Notes: generated by a model not told the origin, from the sequence alone. A stretch of DNA of 46,279 nt from MGBC102946 sp022793145 (GCA_947426265.1 CANEDJ010000007.1:1-46279); one strand, 5' to 3'. Positions 34,920 through 43,294 are shown, counted from the first letter of the stretch. A program made the numbers and translations.

Positions 34920-36587
34920 TTACCTTTTTGTAAACCACTTTATAAAAAATAAAACATTTTCTTTCTTACTTAAATTTCTAATCAACAAAGTTGTTCTATG
35001 ATTTTTATTTGGATTATCTGGAGATTCACAAATATATAACTTTTTATCATCTAAATTTATATGACTAAATATTTTTTCTCCGCTTAAATCCCATTCTAAT
35101 ACAATGTTATTTTGATTTGTTTGGACTTCCTGTATATTTTTAAGATATGGATACTCTTTTAATTCTGAAAAAGACATATTTTCTATTTTTGTAACCAAAC
35201 TAGCATCACAATGAAAAAAATAATCTATAATGTTATCTTTAGAAGATGTTACTATTATCTCATCATTTAACTCATTAGATAAAAGTTGAACTTTTCTTGA
35301 CATTTCTATTTTTTCATATACATCTTCGACTTTTACGCAAATCATATCACTATTATGATCGATTACAAAGCTCTTACATGTCAAGTTTTGGTCAACGCCA
35401 TTTACCACAATTGTATTATGAGCATAAGTTCTTTTATAAAACTCTTTTGAGATAGAACTTCCATATCCAGAGCTAGATAAATCATGTGTTAAAAAATGAG
35501 AGCCATATTTTATTTCAATGTTCAATTTATCTGGATGGGCATGATTTATATCATTATCTTGATACTTAATAAAAACATTCCAATATTTATTTTTCAAGAT
35601 AGAAAATCCTGTATCTACCAAATGAATGGTATTTGATAAGTTTTTCTTTTCATCAATGGAGTTTATTACTTCCACAAACTCATTTTCAAATAATCGATTT
35701 CCCAATTTAAACACTTCTAGATAATTAGATAAATGAAGATTTGGCCATCCATCATTTGGACTTGGTAAGGAACAATCTGCAAAGCTACATTGATAAACTT
35801 GAGACAACATCTTTTTTGCGATATCATAATATTTTTCAGGAATAATATAATGATATTCTTTCGCTATTATGAATAATTCTAAAATTGGTTTTAAAATAAA
35901 CAAATGATAATGAAAAGAACCCTCAAACCAAAAATAATCTTTTGTAATTCCATGATCTAACTGATTATAAAAAGAAAATGGAGAATGAAACGCATAATTT
36001 AGCAGTTCTTCATTTCTAGAAACAATTCCCATCATTCCAATTGCACATATTTCATAACAATCTATATTATGAATTCTATTCACTTGCGATTTTAATAAAC
36101 GATATATATCTGGAAATAAAAAATGATAAATCTTTTTCTTGATTTCTTTTTTTAAATAATGGTTTATATGATGTATACAATTTACGATTTTAATTGCAAT
36201 CATAGCCTCATTTAATCCCTGTGCCATTATCTTTCCACAACGATTAACATTAGGATCAAATATTTTTCCCTCTTTATTATGAATTTCAAAATATCGATAA
36301 TTAGAAGAATAATATTCTAAAGCCTCTTCTATGTATTTCAAATATTCTTCATTTTTCTCTAATAAGTACTGCTTAGAATATTCTTCTAAATGATCAAAAA
36401 CATGATACCTATATTTTGTGACCCATGCTCTCCTTCTTTTATCATCATTGTATCTACAATGGCAAATAGGACATTCAAAATCATCACTATTATTTTGATC
36501 AAAATGTAATTCTGCTCCATCCTTATCACAATAATAATCATGTATCCAGCCACTCATCCATTTATAGTTATCTTTAAACGTTATCAT
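34920..36587 (-). CDS. Heparinase II/III-like protein, apparently cytoplasmic
   Basis: The product (555 residues) has the alpha-toroid plus beta-sandwich layout of heparinase II/III (PL12/PL21-type): GITKDYFWFEGSFHYHL (about 230-246) in the toroid, and HAHPDKLNIEIKYG, SSSGYGSS and RTYAHNTIVVNGVDQ in the beta part. No signal peptide is seen, whereas most characterised members are exported. A CxxC-type cluster near the N-terminus (ECPICHCRY, with a preceding Cys) looks like a zinc ribbon. Start choice is uncertain; I chose MITFKD at 36587, with a GGTGGTG upstream and TATAAT at 36624-36629. Substrate could be an imported uronide or wall-derived oligosaccharide. Confidence 0.75.
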   Translation of the reverse strand: MITFKDNYKWMSGWIHDYYCDKDGAELHFDQNNSDDFECPICHCRYNDDKRRRAWVTKYRYHVFDHLEEYSKQYLLEKNEEYLKYIEEALEYYSSNYRYFEIHNKEGKIFDPNVNRCGKIMAQGLNEAMIAIKIVNCIHHINHYLKKEIKKKIYHFLFPDIYRLLKSQVNRIHNIDCYEICAIGMMGIVSRNEELLNYAFHSPFSFYNQLDHGITKDYFWFEGSFHYHLFILKPILELFIIAKEYHYIIPEKYYDIAKKMLSQVYQCSFADCSLPSPNDGWPNLHLSNYLEVFKLGNRLFENEFVEVINSIDEKKNLSNTIHLVDTGFSILKNKYWNVFIKYQDNDINHAHPDKLNIEIKYGSHFLTHDLSSSGYGSSISKEFYKRTYAHNTIVVNGVDQNLTCKSFVIDHNSDMICVKVEDVYEKIEMSRKVQLLSNELNDEIIVTSSKDNIIDYFFHCDASLVTKIENMSFSELKEYPYLKNIQEVQTNQNNIVLEWDLSGEKIFSHINLDDKKLYICESPDNPNKNHRTTLLIRNLSKKENVLFFIKWFTKR

Positions 36588-36623
36588 AAGCACCACCATT
36601 ATTTTAAAAATTCTATTTAACAC

Positions 36624-36629
36624 ATTATA
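36624..36629 (-). promoter_or_regulatory. -10 box before the heparinase-like gene
   Basis: TATAAT on the minus strand, about 37 nt before the chosen start. No consensus -35 is visible at 16-18 nt. Confidence 0.4.
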
Positions 36630-36727
36630 CCGCAATTTAAAGCAAAATAAAATCAACTTTTCTATGAAAAGATGATCCTATTTTCTATTATCATGCACTT
36701 TAAATATTATTTATAAAATACAAAACT

Positions 36728-37531
36728 TTAAATTTCTATTTCTAGTCCAACTCCCACTTCTTGGATAGGAAGTTCTTTTGCCATTTCAATTTTTGCTTTT
36801 AAAGATACGCAATGACATGGATATAACAATTTTATATCATTATCTTTTAAATATTGAATCGTTTTTTCCAACCTTTCATCTATATCAAATAAATGAAATC
36901 CCCCAATAACACCATAAATTTTAGTTTCATTGCAAACCTTCTTGGCATATTCAATAATATTACAAATCCCACTATGGGAACAGCCTGTTATAATAAATAA
37001 TCCTTGGTCGCCTTTATATACAATCGCAGAATCGTCTTTTATGATATCATCGACTTTTTCTCCATCAATGATACTTTTTCCTATAGAATACCTTGGTTCG
37101 AAATTATTTAGACATGGTATTTCTCCTAAAAAAACAATATGATCATTTATTACAATTGGCTTATTAGATAATTTTAAATTACAAAGATTAGAAAGTTCCT
37201 TTTTTGAAAAAGGACTTCCTATATATAATCCTGTTGCATCCTCTTTATATTCAAAACATTCAGGATGCGCTATTATTTCAATATCTTTTTTTTCTTTTAA
37301 AAAGTATTTTAATCCTCTTGTATGATCATCATGTCCATGAGATATTATCAATTTATGGACTCCGCTTAAATCAATATTCATTTTTTCTGCATTCTTTATG
37401 AAAGCATCAGAATAACCAGTATCAAATAATATTTTTTCTTGATCTTCTTCAATATAGTAACTTACTGCTGGTTCTCCCAAATAATACATATCTATAAAAG
37501 TATTATTATCTTCTAAAACCTTTAATTTCAT
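36728..37531 (-). CDS. Metallo-beta-lactamase-fold hydrolase (COG1237-like)
   Basis: The 267-residue protein has the metal motif HGHDDH (65-70), then GCSHSGICNII and GGFHLF further on, the pattern of the MBL group that includes proteins annotated as dihydropterin phosphate synthases and related phosphoesterases (COG1237). It is cytoplasmic. The gene lies 30 nt after the unknown 246-residue gene and 140 nt before the heparinase-like gene, so the three may form one unit. The substrate is unknown. Confidence 0.85.
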   Translation of the reverse strand: MKLKVLEDNNTFIDMYYLGEPAVSYYIEEDQEKILFDTGYSDAFIKNAEKMNIDLSGVHKLIISHGHDDHTRGLKYFLKEKKDIEIIAHPECFEYKEDATGLYIGSPFSKKELSNLCNLKLSNKPIVINDHIVFLGEIPCLNNFEPRYSIGKSIIDGEKVDDIIKDDSAIVYKGDQGLFIITGCSHSGICNIIEYAKKVCNETKIYGVIGGFHLFDIDERLEKTIQYLKDNDIKLLYPCHCVSLKAKIEMAKELPIQEVGVGLEIEI

Positions 37532-37561
37532 AACCAGTCATCTCCCAATCCAATATATTTT

Positions 37562-38290
37562 TTAATATAAACTTTTCTTTTTCAAATTATAAAGATAATA
37601 TTCATACAAAAATTCACAATTTGTTTTTACATATTCTATATTTTTTTCTATTATTCCAATCAATATTTCATTTGCATTATCTGTATTACCCTCTTTTAAT
37701 AATTCAATTTTTTTAGGGTCTATTATTTTATTTGTATAAGTATGCATATTCCAATATTCCATTTTATAATCTTTTAAATTACTACTCTTAGGATATAATA
37801 ACTTAAGAAAAGACTCATAGTAAGTTTTTTTCACTTCATCTATATCATTATAATCAAAATCTACTTTTTCTTCCAAATCTAAAATTAGAAAAATGCTTTC
37901 TTCTAAAATTTTTCTCATCTTAGAATACGCCATTAAACGTTTCTTCTTAGAAGCTAACGATTTTTTTACCATACTATTTGGAATTGCTTTAATACAAAAT
38001 GGCATTCTCATATAAATTACTGTTCCAAACCAATACTTAAAGTTGCCTGTACTAATTTTAGCGGTTAACCACCTTAACCATACATCCATAATGGTTATGA
38101 TTCCTTTTTCTCCTTGCGCAAAAAATACTTTCGAAGTCCTTTCCACATATAAAGCATTTTCACCAATCCTTGGTTCCAAGCCATTTTTTAAAATAGTACC
38201 TAGATTATCTTTACATGTGTAATGAAAAAAAGTATGTTTTAAATCTATTTCTGAAATATCTTTAGTAACTATATTCTTTTCCATACTCAT
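37562..38290 (-). CDS. Uncharacterised protein, possible ADP-ribosyltransferase-type fold
   Basis: I do not recognise a family with confidence. The N-terminal segment HTFFHYTCKDNLGTILKNGL followed by EPRIGENALYVERTSKVFF has the His-Tyr-Thr ... Ile-Leu-x-x-Gly-Leu pattern found at the start of several ART-fold proteins (the NAD-binding HYT motif). The rest is Lys-rich with long helices and no membrane segment. An effector or RNA/nucleotide-modifying role is inference only. The start is one of three nearby (38302 GTG, 38290 ATG, 38284 ATG); AGGAGT lies before 38290. Confidence 0.45.
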   Translation of the reverse strand: MSMEKNIVTKDISEIDLKHTFFHYTCKDNLGTILKNGLEPRIGENALYVERTSKVFFAQGEKGIITIMDVWLRWLTAKISTGNFKYWFGTVIYMRMPFCIKAIPNSMVKKSLASKKKRLMAYSKMRKILEESIFLILDLEEKVDFDYNDIDEVKKTYYESFLKLLYPKSSNLKDYKMEYWNMHTYTNKIIDPKKIELLKEGNTDNANEILIGIIEKNIEYVKTNCEFLYEYYLYNLKKKSLY

Positions 38291-38432
38291 ACTACTCCTC
38301 ACAAATTGTTATTTTCTGTTTTCATTACATAATCTGATATCAAACTGGTGCAGTTGAAATTACAATAAAGAAAATTTGCACTAAGACCAAATTCTTAAAT
38401 CAATTATAACATCATTTTATAGTTTTGTGCAT

Positions 38433-38466
38433 AATAATCCAATCTTTGAAATAAATTTGGATTATT
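38433..38466 (-). terminator. Hairpin overlapping the stop of the XRE gene
   Basis: AATAATCCAA (38433-38442) and TTGGATTATT (38457-38466) form a 10-bp stem with a 14-nt loop. The T run after it is poor, so it is a weak terminator or mRNA-stabilising stem. Confidence 0.4.
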
Positions 38467-38977
38467 TATCTCGTTTTATAAAATATATACCTAATACTGA
38501 AGTAATCACTATCATGATTATTGGTGCGACTTTAAAAAATACCCACTCAAATGAATGCCATAATGTTCCAATAATAGACCATTCAGGATCGCTATAATCC
38601 CATGATTGATATGGGCTTCCTAATACAACCAATAATATAAAAAGTAATATAACACTAGCATCTAGAATTATTAAAAAATGAATTATTCTTTTTATTTTTC
38701 GTTTTTGTTTTATAGACAGTTGTTCATTAATAACTTCTAATTTTTCTGATATTACTTTTATATCATTTCTTTCTTTTTCTTCGATGTTTTCACCTAATAT
38801 TGTACTAATTGGGGTTTCAAAGATTTCAGATATAGATATAAGCATTTCAGCATCTGGAACAGATAATCCTTGTTCCCATTTTGAGATTGTTTGTCTAACA
38901 ACGTTCAACTTAATACTTAATTCTTCCTGTGAAAGACCTTTATTTTTTCTTAAAATTTTTAAATTATCTTTTAACAT
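38462..38977 (-). CDS. XRE-family regulator with two membrane helices
   Basis: The 171-residue protein has an N-terminal HTH_3 domain (about 1-62; KNKGLSQEELSIKLNVVRQT then ISKWEQG) and a linker helix, then two membrane helices (about 98-118 and 148-167) separated by a Trp-rich loop. Membrane-tethered XRE proteins of this type are common in Firmicutes and usually respond to an envelope or neighbouring membrane protein. Its promoter at 39009-39036 is TTGCTT-16-TATAAT. The target genes are unknown. Confidence 0.9.
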   Translation of the reverse strand: MLKDNLKILRKNKGLSQEELSIKLNVVRQTISKWEQGLSVPDAEMLISISEIFETPISTILGENIEEKERNDIKVISEKLEVINEQLSIKQKRKIKRIIHFLIILDASVILLFILLVVLGSPYQSWDYSDPEWSIIGTLWHSFEWVFFKVAPIIMIVITSVLGIYFIKRDK

Positions 38978-39008
38978 TTAATCATTCTCCTTTCAACAAA
39001 TTAAGTTT

Positions 39009-39036
39009 ATTATAAATAATCCGTTGCTGCAAGCAA
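39009..39036 (-). promoter_or_regulatory. Promoter of the XRE regulator gene
   Basis: On the minus strand TTGCTT (39036-39031) and TATAAT (39014-39009) are 16 nt apart; AAAGGAG lies before the start codon. Confidence 0.6.
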
Positions 39037-39187
39037 TGCATATTAACTTTCAATTCTTTATAAAAATATTCCTATATAGCTATAAACTATAGCCTTAAAA
39101 GATGATTTGATTAGTTATATTCTTTCAAATTAAATTTGTTTTAATCATTTATGTAATTAATCCGCGCTTCTTTCAAAACAAACAAAA

Positions 39188-39211
39188 AAAGATTAACCAA
39201 AATGAATCTTT
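39188..39211 (-). terminator. Terminator after the CitG-like gene
   Basis: On the minus strand AAAGATT (39211-39205) pairs with AATCTTT (39194-39188) and is followed by T residues. It lies about 67 nt after the stop. The rest of 38978-39277 holds only the XRE promoter. Confidence 0.55.
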
Positions 39212-39277
39212 GTTTATGGAAAATCGATTAGTCTAGCTAATTTCTCTATGGGCCAGAAAGAGATATATAACAACTTT

Positions 39278-40018
39278 TTATATTATTATAACATCTGGAT
39301 GATTTATCAAATAAAAATATATTGCAACACAAATATAATCTGCTGCTAATCCACTATAACCATTACAATCTTCTAAAATTGAATTATAAGCAACTATGGA
39401 AGAATCGAGTAAATTACCAACTTGATATTCCATTTCTAAAATTGAATATGCTTGTTTAATTCTTCTAAATTTTGTTATATATTCTTTATGTACATTATTT
39501 TCTAATTCATTTTTACTTAATTCATAATATTGATATAAATTAGTTGTATCATAAACAGTAGTACTTGGAAAATGCTTAGATACATTTCTTGCAATTCTTC
39601 TAAATTTGCTGTGGAATTCTACATCTTCTTTCGTTGTATTTTTTAAAACTTCTTCAACCTTATCTAAAATATTAATATCGTTTCTTCGTTCGATAATCTG
39701 CGTAGTAATAATAGGTATCATTAGTTCTATAATACCAAAATTTATTTTACCACCCTTACGATTTTTTAAACTTTCCTTTTGCGCTTTATAAGCCAAATCA
39801 TATATCAAGTCAGGTTGTTTGAAATTATTATTTTTTATTCTCTCAACCAATTCATAAAATACTCGTCCAATATTTACTCCAGATATAAGAAAATATTCGA
39901 GTTTTGATTTATCTTGCCAATCATTTTTTCTAGTGGTACAACCATTCTTTTCAGGAATTGGTTCAAGAACACTTGCTAAAATAAGATAATGCATAATATC
40001 CAAAGAATTATAATCCAT
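39278..40018 (-). CDS. CitG/MdcB-like (triphosphoribosyl-dephospho-CoA synthase family) protein
   Basis: The 246-residue protein resembles PF01874-type proteins: ILASVLEPIPEKNGCTTRKN corresponds to the family's N-terminal PKPGxV segment, the phrase LEYFLISGVNIG to its FLxSa region, and KGGKINFGIIELMIPII to the NTNLGxxLLLaPL region of archaeal-type members. In citrate and malonate lyase systems these enzymes make the prosthetic group precursor; here no lyase genes are near, and the members with this shorter, archaeal-type layout are uncharacterised. Confidence is moderate because identity rests on motif spacing. Confidence 0.45.
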   Translation of the reverse strand: MDYNSLDIMHYLILASVLEPIPEKNGCTTRKNDWQDKSKLEYFLISGVNIGRVFYELVERIKNNNFKQPDLIYDLAYKAQKESLKNRKGGKINFGIIELMIPIITTQIIERRNDINILDKVEEVLKNTTKEDVEFHSKFRRIARNVSKHFPSTTVYDTTNLYQYYELSKNELENNVHKEYITKFRRIKQAYSILEMEYQVGNLLDSSIVAYNSILEDCNGYSGLAADYICVAIYFYLINHPDVIII

Positions 40019-40062
40019 AAATGTCTCCTTATATATAGTATATTGTACTAATATGCAAGTTT

Positions 40063-40089
40063 TACTAAATTGACAAAATCAATTTAGTA
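40063..40089. repeat. 11-bp perfect inverted repeat upstream of the CitG-like gene
   Basis: TACTAAATTGA and its complement flank a 5-nt centre about 45 nt before the CitG-like start. It could be an operator, or a backup terminator after the tRNA-Arg unit. Confidence 0.5.
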
Positions 40090-40120
40090 TCTATAAATAT
40101 TCTAACACAAATTTAGTCAT

Positions 40121-40149
40121 TTAAAAACTCAAACAAAGTAAGTTTGAGT
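40121..40149 (-). terminator. Terminator after tRNA-Arg
   Basis: On the minus strand ACTCAAAC (40149-40142) and GTTTGAGT (40134-40127) form an 8-bp stem followed by TTTTTAA. It lies 12 nt after the 3' end of tRNA-Arg. Confidence 0.8.
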
Positions 40150-40161
40150 ATCAATCAAATC

Positions 40162-40238
40162 TGGCGTCCATAATGAGATTCGAACTCATGACCTTTTCCT
40201 TCGGAGGGAAACACTCTATCCAACTGAGCTATACGGAC
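40162..40238 (-). tRNA. tRNA-Arg(CCG)
   Basis: The minus strand folds as a 77-nt tRNA with encoded CCA, acceptor GTCCGTA/TATGGAC, and anticodon loop CTCCGAA on a TTTCC/GGAAA stem; anticodon CCG reads CGG. It is separated from the rest of the tRNA cluster by a terminator, so it may have its own promoter. Confidence 0.95.
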
Positions 40239-40261
40239 ATAATGTTATTTTATCATAAAAA

Positions 40262-40294
40262 TACAAAAAATAAAACCGCTACTAAGTAACGGTT
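40262..40294 (-). terminator. Terminator between tRNA-Ala and tRNA-Arg
   Basis: On the minus strand AACCGTTAC (40294-40286) pairs with GTAGCGGTT (40282-40274) around a 3-nt loop, with TTATTTTTT after it. Confidence 0.8.
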
Positions 40295-40305
40295 ATTTAA
40301 CAATC

Positions 40306-40382
40306 TGGTGGAGAATAAGGGATTCGAACCCTTGACCCCCTGCGTGCAGGGCAGGTGCTCTAGCCAGCTGAGCTAATTCCCC
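40306..40382 (-). tRNA. tRNA-Ala(TGC) with C33
   Basis: 77 nt with encoded CCA. The G3-T70 pair in the acceptor stem (GGGGAAT/ATTCTCC) is the Ala identity element. The anticodon stem is CCTGC/GCAGG and the loop reads CCTGCAC, giving anticodon TGC but C at position 33 instead of the near-universal T. Confidence 0.93.
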
Positions 40383-40387
40383 AGAAA

Positions 40388-40463
40388 TGGTGTCTCGTAC
40401 GTGATTCGAACACGTGACCCTTTGATTAAAAGTCAAATGCTCTACCTGCTGAGCTAACGAGAC
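40388..40463 (-). tRNA. tRNA-Lys(TTT)
   Basis: 76 nt with encoded CCA; acceptor GTCTCGT/ACGAGAC; anticodon loop CTTTTAA on a TTTGA/TCAAA stem, anticodon TTT. Confidence 0.96.
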
Positions 40464-40479
40464 ATATCATATAAATAAA

Positions 40480-40554
40480 TGGCTGCCTCGGCTAGATTCG
40501 AACTAGCGCAATGCCACAGTCAAAGTGTGGTGCCTTACCGCTTGGCTACGAGGC
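40480..40554 (-). tRNA. tRNA-Gln(TTG)
   Basis: 75 nt with encoded CCA; acceptor starts GCCTCGT; anticodon loop CTTTGAC on a CCACA/TGTGG stem, anticodon TTG. Confidence 0.95.
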
Positions 40555-40574
40555 AAAATCCTGTATAAATAAAG

Positions 40575-40658
40575 TGGTGGAGGGAGATGGAGTCGAACCA
40601 TCGAACCCGAAGGAACAGATTTACAGTCTGCCGCGTTTGACCACTTCGCTATCCCTCC
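40575..40658 (-). tRNA. tRNA-Tyr(GTA)
   Basis: 84 nt with encoded CCA and a long variable arm, as expected for bacterial tRNA-Tyr; acceptor GGAGGGA; anticodon loop CTGTAAA on a GCAGA/TCTGT stem, anticodon GTA. Confidence 0.95.
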
Positions 40659-40666
40659 ATAATAAA

Positions 40667-40742
<76 letters not shown>

Positions 40743-40751
40743 AACAAAAAA

Positions 40752-40828
40752 TGGTGGGCGATGTAGGACTCGAACCTACGACCCCCTGCTTGTAAGGCAG
40801 GTGCTCTAACCAACTGAGCTAATCGCCC
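40752..40828 (-). tRNA. tRNA-Val(TAC)
   Basis: 77 nt with encoded CCA; acceptor GGGCGAT/ATCGCCC; anticodon loop CTTACAA on a CCTGC/GCAGG stem, anticodon TAC. It is the first gene of the cluster. Confidence 0.96.
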
Positions 40829-40847
40829 AGACACTTGGACGTATTTA

Positions 40848-40876
40848 ACTATACCAGTTAAACAAGCATTTGTCAA
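40848..40876 (-). promoter_or_regulatory. Promoter of the tRNA cluster
   Basis: On the minus strand TTGACA (40876-40871) and TATAGT (40853-40848) are exactly 17 nt apart, 19 nt before tRNA-Val. Confidence 0.85.
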
Positions 40877-40885
40877 CACAAAAAA

Positions 40886-41254
40886 CTAAATTTTTTCATT
40901 ATTTTGAAATTTTTTCAAACTTTGGTCAATCCATCCAGGCAATTTATATGCCAAAGTATGAAAACCATGTTTCGTTTCAATAATCTTTTTTTTATTGTTT
41001 TTTGTTTTTACTTTATATACAATATTCTTGATACTTAATTTTAAATGACAAGATTCTTCGTCCACGTCAAGGATTTCTACATAAATAGTTTCTCCTATTT
41101 TTACAAAATTATTAATGTCTTTCACAAAACCATGCGAAATCTCAGAAATGTGAATCAAACCACTATAATATTCGTCAAGCGATATAAAAATTCCATAGTT
41201 TTCTATACCAGTAACTGTTCCACGGACAACCTTCCCTTTTTTGTACTTTGTCAT
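40886..41254 (-). CDS. S1 RNA-binding domain protein (CvfD/YugI-like)
   Basis: The 122-residue protein starts with an S1 domain (about 5-75): KGKVVRGTVTGIENYGIFIS, GLIHISEIS, VKIGETIYVEILDVDEE and HLKLSIKN. A basic linker with KNNKKK and a short C-terminal segment (LAYKLPGWIDQSLKKF) follow, the layout of the general stress/virulence regulators GSP13 (YugI) and CvfD, which bind ribosomes or RNA. GAGGTG lies before the ATG and TATAAT at 41272-41277 is the likely -10. Confidence 0.85.
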   Translation of the reverse strand: MTKYKKGKVVRGTVTGIENYGIFISLDEYYSGLIHISEISHGFVKDINNFVKIGETIYVEILDVDEESCHLKLSIKNIVYKVKTKNNKKKIIETKHGFHTLAYKLPGWIDQSLKKFQNNEKI

Positions 41255-41303
41255 AGAAACACCTCAGACGTATTATAACACATTTTTTTTACATTAAAAA
41301 CCC

Positions 41304-41332
41304 TTTACTATTAGATAACTTTATTATATAAT
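41304..41332 (+). promoter_or_regulatory. Promoter of the NifU-like gene
   Basis: TTTACT (41304-41309) and TATAAT (41327-41332) are separated by 17 nt, 17 nt before the ATG. Confidence 0.6.
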
Positions 41333-41349
41333 ACCCCTGGTGATGAAAA

Positions 41350-41598
41350 ATGAAAGAAAATGAAGCAAAAATCATTGAAATTATTAATCGTTTACGACCA
41401 TTTTTGGTAAACGATGGAGGAAATATTGAATTTATAAAATATGAAAATAATATTGTTTATATAAAGATGATGGGAGCCTGTTCCAATTGCCATATGCTCG
41501 ATTTAACTTTAAAAGATGGAATCGAAGCAGCAATTAAAGAAGAAGTTCCTGAAGTTATAGAAGTCATAAATGTAAAAGATGAAGTATCAGATCTATAA
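41350..41598 (+). CDS. NifU C-terminal domain Fe-S scaffold
   Basis: The 82-residue protein is a stand-alone NifU C-terminal (Nfu-type) domain: RPFLVNDGGNIEF, then the cluster-binding CxxC in MMGACSNCHM and the LKDGIEAAIKEEVPEV segment. Such proteins carry [4Fe-4S] clusters to target enzymes in the cytoplasm. It is the only plus-strand gene between minus-strand neighbours and has its own promoter and terminator. Confidence 0.92.
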   Translation: MKENEAKIIEIINRLRPFLVNDGGNIEFIKYENNIVYIKMMGACSNCHMLDLTLKDGIEAAIKEEVPEVIEVINVKDEVSDL

Positions 41599-41614
41599 AA
41601 TATCAATAATAAAG

Positions 41615-41639
41615 CATAGGAAATTATCCTATGTTTTTT
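41615..41639 (+). terminator. Terminator after the NifU-like gene
   Basis: CATAGGA (41615-41621) and TCCTATG (41627-41633) form a 7-bp stem followed by six T. It overlaps the 3' end of the convergent CotS-like gene. Confidence 0.85.
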
Positions 41640-42535
41640 GTAAGCCACAAATCTGGTAGCGGATGAATAAAACGTACTTTTTCATAAATCAATTTTAAAA
41701 AACTTTCATACTTTGTAACACTTTTTATAATTGCATCTAAGAGTTCTTCCTTTGCGTGTTTCTCAATAATGTCTTCATAACTATCAAAATAAAAAGTTGG
41801 ATAAAATGCTCGTGCCAATAATAAAATCCATTCTGAATCAGTTAATTTTAATGTATTTAAAAACTGAGAAAAAGTTTCTAAAGTAAACGTATCTGCTAAA
41901 ACTTCTACTTTCCAAAACTCTATAATATCCCGCTCCTTATAATCCAATATAAAATTAAGAGGATTATATAAATCAAACATTGTATCTGTACTACAAATTC
42001 TTCTATGGCTAATTACTAACGGTTCCTCTATTTTTGTTTCATTCAAAAGGGCAATACCAATTTCAGAAAGACCAATAAAATAACTAAAGCTATTTCTTAT
42101 TTTTGGAAAACTTTTTCCAAATTGACTTACTTGATATTCTAAGTAGTCGTTTTTTTTACTCCACAATTTTTTCCATTCATTTCTTGTAAGCATACTTTTT
42201 TCAGTATTTTCTACAACAAGTTTGGAAAAAAATAAAATATCATAAATTGTAACTTGTTCTTTAGATGTAATAAAGAGCTTTAATAAAATATAAGGGACTT
42301 GATTAATCACTGTGATAATCTTTCCCATCATATTTGGCACCATTTGATGACAATATATACCTCTTTCAATTAACTGATTACTAATTCTATAAATTTCTTC
42401 TAATTCTTCAAAAGATCGATGAAAGGGTTCTAAAACATAATTGTTTCCATTTTCTTTAAATTCATATAGTCCACTTGAAGTTTGGTGGATATCTACGGGA
42501 TATAATCCATAATAATATTGAATTGCATTCTTCAT
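41624..42535 (-). CDS. Spore-coat CotS/YutH-like protein, degenerate kinase fold
   Basis: The product (303 residues) resembles the CotS/YutH group of kinase-fold spore proteins: YGLYPVDIHQTSSGLYEFKE, then a hydrophobic YVLEPF where a kinase would have the ATP-binding Lys, and LVISHRRIC in place of the catalytic HGD loop. The catalytic residues are not conserved, so a structural role is likely. The link to spores rests on family resemblance and on the coat gene nearby. The ATG at 42535 is preceded by GAGAGGTGG and is preferred to 42598. Confidence 0.5.
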   Translation of the reverse strand: MKNAIQYYYGLYPVDIHQTSSGLYEFKENGNNYVLEPFHRSFEELEEIYRISNQLIERGIYCHQMVPNMMGKIITVINQVPYILLKLFITSKEQVTIYDILFFSKLVVENTEKSMLTRNEWKKLWSKKNDYLEYQVSQFGKSFPKIRNSFSYFIGLSEIGIALLNETKIEEPLVISHRRICSTDTMFDLYNPLNFILDYKERDIIEFWKVEVLADTFTLETFSQFLNTLKLTDSEWILLLARAFYPTFYFDSYEDIIEKHAKEELLDAIIKSVTKYESFLKLIYEKVRFIHPLPDLWLTKNIG

Positions 42536-42587
42536 ATATTCCACCTCTCTATAGTTTATGTAGAAAATGAAAAAAATAGACTCATGT

Positions 42588-43232
42588 CTATTCTCCATTT
42601 ATAATCGCTTTTAAACTATCAAGTTTTGTTTTTAATTTAGAATTTTCTTCTAACAAGTCCTGATATCGATCAAATAAATCTTTATAAAGTTTTTGATACT
42701 CAGAAGATGAATCAGTAGTTGTAGATTCCATATCTGATGAAGTTTCCGCTTTTCTTTCTGGTTCTGGTGACACAGTTCCAACTGTACTTGTTGCCTCATT
42801 AGAAATCTGTTCTTCTTTTGGTGCTGATGGAAGCATATCTTCTGTATCATCCGCTTTCGCACTAATATTGCTTCCTAATAGTTCGATTAAATTGCTAATT
42901 AATTTAAATACTTGTTGACCATTTATTCTAATATTATTAAGTCTTTCCAAAGACAAATCTTCTATTTCTAAAGCTCCTCCCTCTCGGTTTGCTTTAATAA
43001 TCCTCTTCACTAAATCTTTTACACTAGCCCACTCAGTTTCATCTATAATATCATAAGCAGCTAATGTTCCATTTAGACCAAGAATCTTTGAAACATATAC
43101 CTTAATATATCCTTGTTCATCTTTCTCTTCTAAAGTAAAAATTAAATATTTTTTATCATTTACCTTAAAATAACGAATGATTTCTATTTCTAATGGTTGA
43201 TTATTTTGATTAAATGCAGACATTTTTTGCAT
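42588..43232 (-). CDS. DUF1292-like protein with acidic linker and coiled coil
   Basis: The 214-residue protein begins with a beta-rich domain (about 10-60; KKYLIFTLEEKDEQGYIKVY) resembling DUF1292, followed by a Ser/Thr/Glu-rich disordered linker (about 125-175) and a C-terminal coiled coil (about 178-210, LLEENSKLKTKLDSLKAIIN). Its function is unknown. It ends 53 nt upstream of the CotS-like start, so the two are probably cotranscribed. AGGAGG lies 10 nt before the ATG, and the promoter is TTGAAA-17-TATAAT at 43266-43294. Confidence 0.55.
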   Translation of the reverse strand: MQKMSAFNQNNQPLEIEIIRYFKVNDKKYLIFTLEEKDEQGYIKVYVSKILGLNGTLAAYDIIDETEWASVKDLVKRIIKANREGGALEIEDLSLERLNNIRINGQQVFKLISNLIELLGSNISAKADDTEDMLPSAPKEEQISNEATSTVGTVSPEPERKAETSSDMESTTTDSSSEYQKLYKDLFDRYQDLLEENSKLKTKLDSLKAIINGE

Positions 43233-43265
43233 ACTAAAACATCCTCCTTTTTATTCTCACATAAT

Positions 43266-43294
43266 ATTATACTGAAACTTCTATTTTTTTTCAA
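43266..43294 (-). promoter_or_regulatory. Promoter of the DUF1292-like gene
   Basis: On the minus strand TTGAAA (43294-43289) and TATAAT (43271-43266) are 17 nt apart. Confidence 0.75.

Noticed and set aside
37562..38290. Toxin of a toxin-antitoxin pair
   Set aside because: The His-Tyr-Thr segment suggests an ART fold, but there is no small antitoxin next to it; the adjacent genes are a metallo-hydrolase and an XRE regulator with separate promoter and membrane helices.
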